From an uncultured Sphingomonadales bacterium (GTDB lineage Bacteria; Pseudomonadota; Alphaproteobacteria; Sphingomonadales; Sphingomonadaceae), in assembly GCA_903958285.1 (NCBI GenBank), contig CAJBSR010000315.1, positions 1 through 9,996 on the forward strand: a stretch of DNA of 9,996 nt, given 5' to 3'. The translations under genes were made by a program, and so were the position numbers. The notes beneath the pieces were generated by a model. It did no database searches. It was given only the letters and a program-made list of their open reading frames with translations, and was not told the origin of the DNA. Positions 6,660 to 9,996 of this stretch are shown here, one piece after another (position 1 is the stretch's first letter; the number at the start of each line of letters is the position of its first letter).

Positions 6660-6768
6660 CAAACCGCTTAGACTAAATAAGATCGCCGCACAATGATGCG
6701 GGATCACTTTTGGAATTCTTCCCTGCCGAAGAGGCCGCCAAAGGCTTGCCAGCATTCAAACCGCTTAG
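6660..6768. repeat. Pair of 12-bp direct repeats flanking the tetR/SBP gap
   Basis: CAAACCGCTTAG occurs at 6660-6671 and again at 6757-6768, the second copy covering the stop codon of the substrate-binding protein gene. The start-to-start distance is 97 bp. It may be a chance repeat, a footprint of a small insertion or duplication, or paired regulator sites. No mobile-element structure accompanies it. Confidence 0.5.
6681..6705 (-). terminator. Candidate Rho-independent terminator for the DUF6152-b561-SBP operon
   Basis: On the minus strand GATCCCGCA pairs with TGCGGCGATC (one bulged base) around a 6-nt loop and is followed by TTATTTAG, a short U-rich tract. It lies about 60 bp past the stop of the substrate-binding protein gene, the last gene of that minus-strand set, and upstream of the TetR-type gene. 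The U tract is imperfect, hence moderate confidence. Confidence 0.45.
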
Positions 6769-7817
6769 TCGCTCGATGGCGCGCTAAGCCGATAAAAACT
6801 CGGGTCATAATATACCCTTGCTGTGGCCAATGCCGACCAAGTTGGGCCACCATATTGTCTGCGTAGCCTTACAACCTGCCCTGCTCCACGGAGAGAGAAT
6901 CTGGCGCTGGGCTCGATACCCTCCGGACTTGACACAAGGACTTCGTAGGCTTGACGCGCTTGCGCCAAGGTGGAGCCTTCCATATTGCGAAGATAAATTT
7001 GCAGCGCTGCGTCTTTATTTCGCGGGTCAAAGAGCCAATTCAGAGCGCGCCGGTAGCTTCGTATATACGAAACAACCGTTTCCCGGTTGGAAATCGCCCA
7101 TTGCCGCCGCGTTGCCCCAACATAACCTTGGTAGGCGCTCAACTCGCTCGAAACACTAGCAATCCGTTGCGCACCACCCTCGGACGCTACCACATCAAAC
7201 GGACTTACAAGCAAGGTCGCATCAATGGAACCTGCCTGCAGTGCTTCAAAACGCTGCTTCACGCCCCCGGCGCGGACAACAGAATAGCTGGTCCGATCGA
7301 TACCATGCTTTTCTAGCATGCCGTAAAGTGCGAATGCATATCCGGTTCGTTCAGAATCCACCCCGAGACGGGCACCCTTCAGATCTTCAAATGAACGAAA
7401 CCCCGGTCTGCCGACTAGGGTAAGCAGGCCGTTGTCCCCCCCCATGAATGCAACAATTGTCGGCAAGGCCGGTTTGCGGTGGACGCCGCCGTAGGCAACG
7501 ACATTGTCGAAGCCAGTCATAACCAGGTCAAAGCGACCTGTATCGAGACCCGTCATTTGCTCTTCCGAGCTCCGGATCCCTGAAATTCGGACGTCTAAAC
7601 CCGTGCTTGCGTCAAGATGGCGATCTTTGACAACCCAGAGCGGCCAATTGAATCCGCCCGGGAAAACACCAACCGAGACGGGCGTAGCCACTCGCCTTCC
7701 ATCTGCCTCCTGCGCGTGACTATCAACAGCAAGAAAGACACAAACGGCAGCGACTAATGCACGCGCAGCCAGCGCAACCATTCGAGCTCCCGCTGCATTC
7801 GGGCTCACTTTTGACAT
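6765..7817 (-). CDS. Periplasmic substrate-binding protein, NMT1/THI5- or SsuA-like (ABC-type), orphan
   Basis: 350 residues from the ATG at 7815-7817, preferred because GGAG lies 6 nt upstream; an alternative ATG at 7839-7841 overlaps the upstream stop as ATGA but has no clear ribosome site. A signal peptide ends near SHA-QE (about residues 34-37). The mature part looks like the type 2 periplasmic binding fold of the NMT1/SsuA/TauA group: GVFPGGFNWPLWVVKD near the start, GRFDLVMTGFDNVV, a second-lobe FEDLKGARLGVDSERTGYAFALYGMLEKHGI, and LQAGSIDATLLVSPF. Such proteins capture small organic ligands (sulfonates, nitriles, pyrimidine precursors, aromatic acids) for an ABC importer. No permease or ATPase gene lies beside it here, so it may serve a transporter elsewhere or a sensing role. 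It abuts the cytochrome b561 gene. Ligand unknown. Confidence 0.85.
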   Translation of the reverse strand: MSKVSPNAAGARMVALAARALVAAVCVFLAVDSHAQEADGRRVATPVSVGVFPGGFNWPLWVVKDRHLDASTGLDVRISGIRSSEEQMTGLDTGRFDLVMTGFDNVVAYGGVHRKPALPTIVAFMGGDNGLLTLVGRPGFRSFEDLKGARLGVDSERTGYAFALYGMLEKHGIDRTSYSVVRAGGVKQRFEALQAGSIDATLLVSPFDVVASEGGAQRIASVSSELSAYQGYVGATRRQWAISNRETVVSYIRSYRRALNWLFDPRNKDAALQIYLRNMEGSTLAQARQAYEVLVSSPEGIEPSARFSLRGAGQVVRLRRQYGGPTWSALATARVYYDPSFYRLSAPSSD

Positions 7818-7837
7818 CCCTTGCTCCATGCTTTCAA

Positions 7838-8395
7838 TCATTCTTGGTCTGGCTGAGAAGGGACGATCATCCGTCGAAGGATGTTCTCCTTGTCAATTGC
7901 CAAATGTTTGATCACACCCGCCAGATGCAGCGCGAGAAAGGCCAGAATAGTATAGCCAACAAATGTGTGAACTTCGGCAAGGGTAACGCGAAGATCGTGA
8001 TCCTTCGCCAAGGGCGATGCAATATCGAAGAGGCCAAAAAAGGAGAGGGGGCGACCGTGAAGCCAGGATAAGAATGGGCCAGTGGCAATCATGATAGCAG
8101 GAGCCAAAAGCAGAACCCGCCAAGTTATTTCTCCCCAGAACGTAACCAGTCCCGAACCGTAGTGTGTCTTTGGATGACCTGACCGCCCTCGCCAATAGAG
8201 GCGAACCAAATACGCTGGAATGAAAAGCAGGCCGAGGGATACATGTAGAAATCTCAATGGCCTCCCTTCATCACGAGGAAGTGAATCCGCATAAATTGCG
8301 ACTGCCAACAATGCCACAATTAGTAGGGCAGTCAGCCAATGAAGGACGATTGACGCTAAGCCATATCCGCCCTTGGAGTCTCGCCAACTCAGCAT
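7838..8395 (-). CDS. Cytochrome b561-family di-heme membrane protein
   Basis: 185 residues from the ATG at 8393-8395, which has GGAG 6 nt upstream; the frame is open to 8443 but lacks such a site. Four hydrophobic helices (about residues 15-35, 48-66, 90-110, 143-163) match the bacterial cytochrome b561 / Ni-hydrogenase b-subunit fold. Candidate heme ligands are H19 in VLHW and H51 in FLHVSLG, plus H143 in VHTFVGY and H157 in ALHLAGV, giving two b hemes across the inner membrane. Such proteins pass electrons between the quinone pool or superoxide and periplasmic partners. It is preceded by the DUF6152-like gene (58 bp) and followed directly by the substrate-binding protein gene, so the three probably form one transcript. 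The redox partner is not evident. Confidence 0.9.
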   Translation of the reverse strand: MLSWRDSKGGYGLASIVLHWLTALLIVALLAVAIYADSLPRDEGRPLRFLHVSLGLLFIPAYLVRLYWRGRSGHPKTHYGSGLVTFWGEITWRVLLLAPAIMIATGPFLSWLHGRPLSFFGLFDIASPLAKDHDLRVTLAEVHTFVGYTILAFLALHLAGVIKHLAIDKENILRRMIVPSQPDQE

Positions 8396-8453
8396 GGAAT
8401 TCTCCGGGGAACAACGGCCGCCACAAGGCCGCCCAATCTTCAATCTAGAATTT

Positions 8454-8828
8454 TCAATCTTCCTTCAAATACCGTCGGCCGCCAACCGTTACGCCAACCA
8501 GTGCACCACCTGGCGCACCATTGCGCATCGGGTTTATCTTCACGGTAGCGCGATCCCCCGCTTTCATCATTGTCCCGCTCCACCCTGCGCGACGCAAGCC
8601 GTTGGGGCTCGGCCCCTCGAATGTCCAGTCTGCGGCCCGGCGCGTCCGCGGGTCGACGACGGTTAAAACCACGACGATGTGCGGGTTTTTCCATTGAAAC
8701 TGCTTCACCGTGTCAGTGACGTCCACCGTGCGCTCCTGATCGAAAGAGGCGTACGAGTGGTGTGCGATTGCCTGACCTGCAGTTAGTGCAAGCGCTAAAC
8801 CGGGTAAAATGGCGATCTTTCCGCGCAT
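8454..8828 (-). CDS. DUF6152-like small exported protein
   Basis: 124 residues from the ATG at 8826-8828, chosen because it begins directly with a signal peptide (MRGKIAILPG..., cleavage after AIA near residue 22) and has AAGG 8 nt upstream; longer starts up to 8876 are possible. The mature protein opens with HHSYASFDQE and continues VDVTDTVKQFQWKNPHIVVVL, the pattern I associate with DUF6152, then a beta-rich region ending VGVTVGGRRYLKED. The paired His after the cleavage site and the KNPH motif could bind a metal or heme, but no role has been demonstrated to my knowledge. It is the first gene of a minus-strand set with cytochrome b561 and a substrate-binding protein, and is divergent from another exported protein. 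Family assignment is from memory of the motif. Confidence 0.83.
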   Translation of the reverse strand: MRGKIAILPGLALALTAGQAIAHHSYASFDQERTVDVTDTVKQFQWKNPHIVVVLTVVDPRTRRAADWTFEGPSPNGLRRAGWSGTMMKAGDRATVKINPMRNGAPGGALVGVTVGGRRYLKED

Positions 8829-8912
8829 GAAGAAGCCTTTCTGTTGCGTCTGCTCTAGGATCATGGCCCTCACCAAACAAACTCGCCGATGAGGTTTCCA
8901 TCATCAGCAATT

Positions 8913-8941
8913 TTGTCCCATTGAGGAATCGGTTGCATAAT
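8913..8941 (+). promoter_or_regulatory. Sigma70-like promoter for the plus-strand exported-protein gene
   Basis: TTGTCC (8913-8918) and CATAAT (8936-8941) are separated by exactly 17 nt, matching the -35 and -10 consensus at 4 and 5 of 6 positions. Transcription would begin near 8948, giving a leader of about 54 nt before the ATG at 9002. It lies in the 173-bp divergent gap shared with the DUF6152-like gene. Confidence 0.55.
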
Positions 8942-9001
8942 AGGGCAAACTCTGATAGCCGCAACAACGAATTTGCGACACGGTCCAAAGGGAGAATATC
9001 G

Positions 9002-9892
9002 ATGGCTCGTTCGAGCACTGCTGCACCTCAAGAGCCTTATCTCGGCGCGCAAATCAAGACGGCTATTTCGTGCAGCGTATCAGCTTTGCTTTTTGCAGCT
9101 ACAGCCGCTTGCGCGAATCCCTCTGCGAACGGTCCGTCGCCTGCAGTCGCGAGCCCATCAGTCGCATCTTCCGATGCGGCTCCGAGCAATCCAGCTCACA
9201 TGTCTATTGAAGAGGCAAGAAGTGGCCTATCAGGCGTGTGGATCGTGACGAATTTCGTCAACTCGACCAAGCCCATTGACCTTAGAATCACGAAGACTCT
9301 TGAGGGTGATGAGGTTCCTATGCGTCCCTGGGTCCGCGAAATCTATGAAAAGCGGATTGCAGATGCTCGTGCCGGTAGGATATTTGCTGATACAGAATCC
9401 TATTGCGTTGCTTCCGGCATGCCTAGAGCGATGCGGGGCCCGAACTATCCGATCCAGATTCTGCAAACGCCTGGTCAGATCACCATCCTGTTCGAAGCTT
9501 TGCACAATATGCGGTTCATTTATCTCGACGAGGAGCTGCCTCCTAAGGGGGAAGTCGAGTCCAGCCTTTGGGGGGTAAGCGCCGGACGCTGGGAAGGAGG
9601 CACGCTTGTAGTCAAGACAATCGGCCTGAGTGACCGAACAACTCTCGACAAGGTGGGCCTTCCGCATTCGAACGAACTCGAAGTTACTGAGCACATCAGG
9701 CTGACGAGCAAAGATACTTTCGAGAATGTTATCACAATAAACGACCCGAAAGCATTCACGCGGCCTTGGCAGATCCGGGCGACCTATAAGCGCATGCCTC
9801 CTGGCACGCGAATAATGGAGTACGAATGCGCTGACAACAATCGCTATAGGGTCAATGCGGACGGCACGCTCGAACAACCGAAGGCGAACTGA
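9002..9892 (+). CDS. Exported, possibly lipid-anchored protein of unrecognised function
   Basis: 296 residues from the ATG at 9002, supported by GGGAG 7 nt upstream; the frame is open from 8921 without a good site. A hydrophobic segment (about residues 20-35, SVSALLFAATAAC) ends at a Cys that could be lipidated, though the lipobox is weak (TAAC rather than L-[AS]-[GA]-C). A Ser/Pro/Ala-rich linker follows (about 37-65), then a folded domain beginning SGLSGVWIVTNF. Recognisable stretches are YCVASGMPRAM, YPIQILQTPGQITILFEA, MRFIYLDEELPP, GRWEGGTLVVKTIGL, and a C-terminal beta-rich part with ITINDPKAFTRPW and YECADNNRY. I have a sense of similar hypothetical proteins accompanying DUF6152 genes in sphingomonads, but can name no function. 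The domain looks beta-rich and periplasm-facing, with two Cys (in SYCVAS and EYECAD) that might form a disulfide. Confidence 0.85.
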   Translation: MARSSTAAPQEPYLGAQIKTAISCSVSALLFAATAACANPSANGPSPAVASPSVASSDAAPSNPAHMSIEEARSGLSGVWIVTNFVNSTKPIDLRITKTLEGDEVPMRPWVREIYEKRIADARAGRIFADTESYCVASGMPRAMRGPNYPIQILQTPGQITILFEALHNMRFIYLDEELPPKGEVESSLWGVSAGRWEGGTLVVKTIGLSDRTTLDKVGLPHSNELEVTEHIRLTSKDTFENVITINDPKAFTRPWQIRATYKRMPPGTRIMEYECADNNRYRVNADGTLEQPKAN

Positions 9893-9921
9893 TTGCCTGT
9901 AATCTGGAATAGGAATTGGCT

Positions 9922-9996
9922 ATGGAAGCGACCGCCTCATTGGGTTCAGGATTCGTGGAGTTCGTCCAAAACTCCGCTTGGGTGATCCCGTTTGTG
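9922..9996 (+). CDS. Partial CDS, N-terminus, cut by window edge (possible DUF6644-like membrane protein)
   Basis: An ATG at 9922 with AGGA about 8 nt upstream opens a frame that runs 25 codons without a stop to the window end, starting 29 bp after the preceding gene on the same strand. The visible residues (MEATASLGSG, then FVEFVQNSAWVIPFV) have the amphipathic then hydrophobic look of the first helix of a membrane protein. The QNSAW-pro pattern resembles the start of DUF6644 proteins, which I associate with DUF6152 neighbours. With only 25 residues this is a suggestion. Confidence 0.5.
   Translation, partial: MEATASLGSGFVEFVQNSAWVIPFV

Noticed and set aside
9230..9877. Minus-strand open frame of 215 codons opposite the exported-protein gene
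   Set aside because: The plus-strand gene has a ribosome site, signal sequence and promoter; the antisense product is Arg/His/Pro-rich without domain features.

Overview
The window looks like accessory, catabolic DNA from an alphaproteobacterium, most probably a sphingomonad (Novosphingobium/Sphingobium type). The grounds are high-GC coding sequence, a TonB-dependent receptor attached to a catabolic operon, and a DUF6152-type small exported protein. This placement is inference from gene content; no RNA gene or housekeeping marker is present.

Region 1 (1-5567, all minus strand) is a compact catabolic operon read right to left: cyclase-family metal hydrolase, small cupin, SDR oxidoreductase, 3-hydroxyacyl-CoA-dehydrogenase-type enzyme, MFS transporter, DUF849/BKACE beta-keto acid cleavage enzyme, and the start of a TonB-dependent receptor. 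Several genes overlap by 4-11 bp or lie a few bases apart. The logic suggests uptake of a small organic compound (receptor plus MFS), hydrolysis (cyclase), oxidation (SDR, then the HAD-type dehydrogenase) to a beta-keto acid, and acetyl-CoA-dependent cleavage by BKACE to acetoacetate plus a new acyl-CoA. No CoA ligase is visible, which fits because BKACE itself moves CoA onto the product. The substrate cannot be named from sequence. The receptor is interrupted by an in-frame TAG exactly where the family normally has Tyr, so it is probably a pseudogene.

Region 2 (5568-6764) is regulatory: a 367-bp gap with a 25-bp inverted repeat just upstream of the cyclase start, a very AT-rich stretch (about 20% GC over 5811-5940), and a TetR-family regulator on the minus strand that may control the operon.

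Region 3 (6765-9996) is a different module. On the minus strand are a DUF6152-like exported protein, a cytochrome b561-type membrane protein and an orphan periplasmic substrate-binding protein. Divergently on the plus strand are an exported/lipoprotein-like protein of unrecognised function and the start of another gene cut by the window edge. A good sigma70-like promoter is visible for the plus-strand arm, and a plausible Rho-independent terminator lies after the minus-strand arm.

No tRNA, rRNA, CRISPR array, insertion sequence or phage gene was seen.
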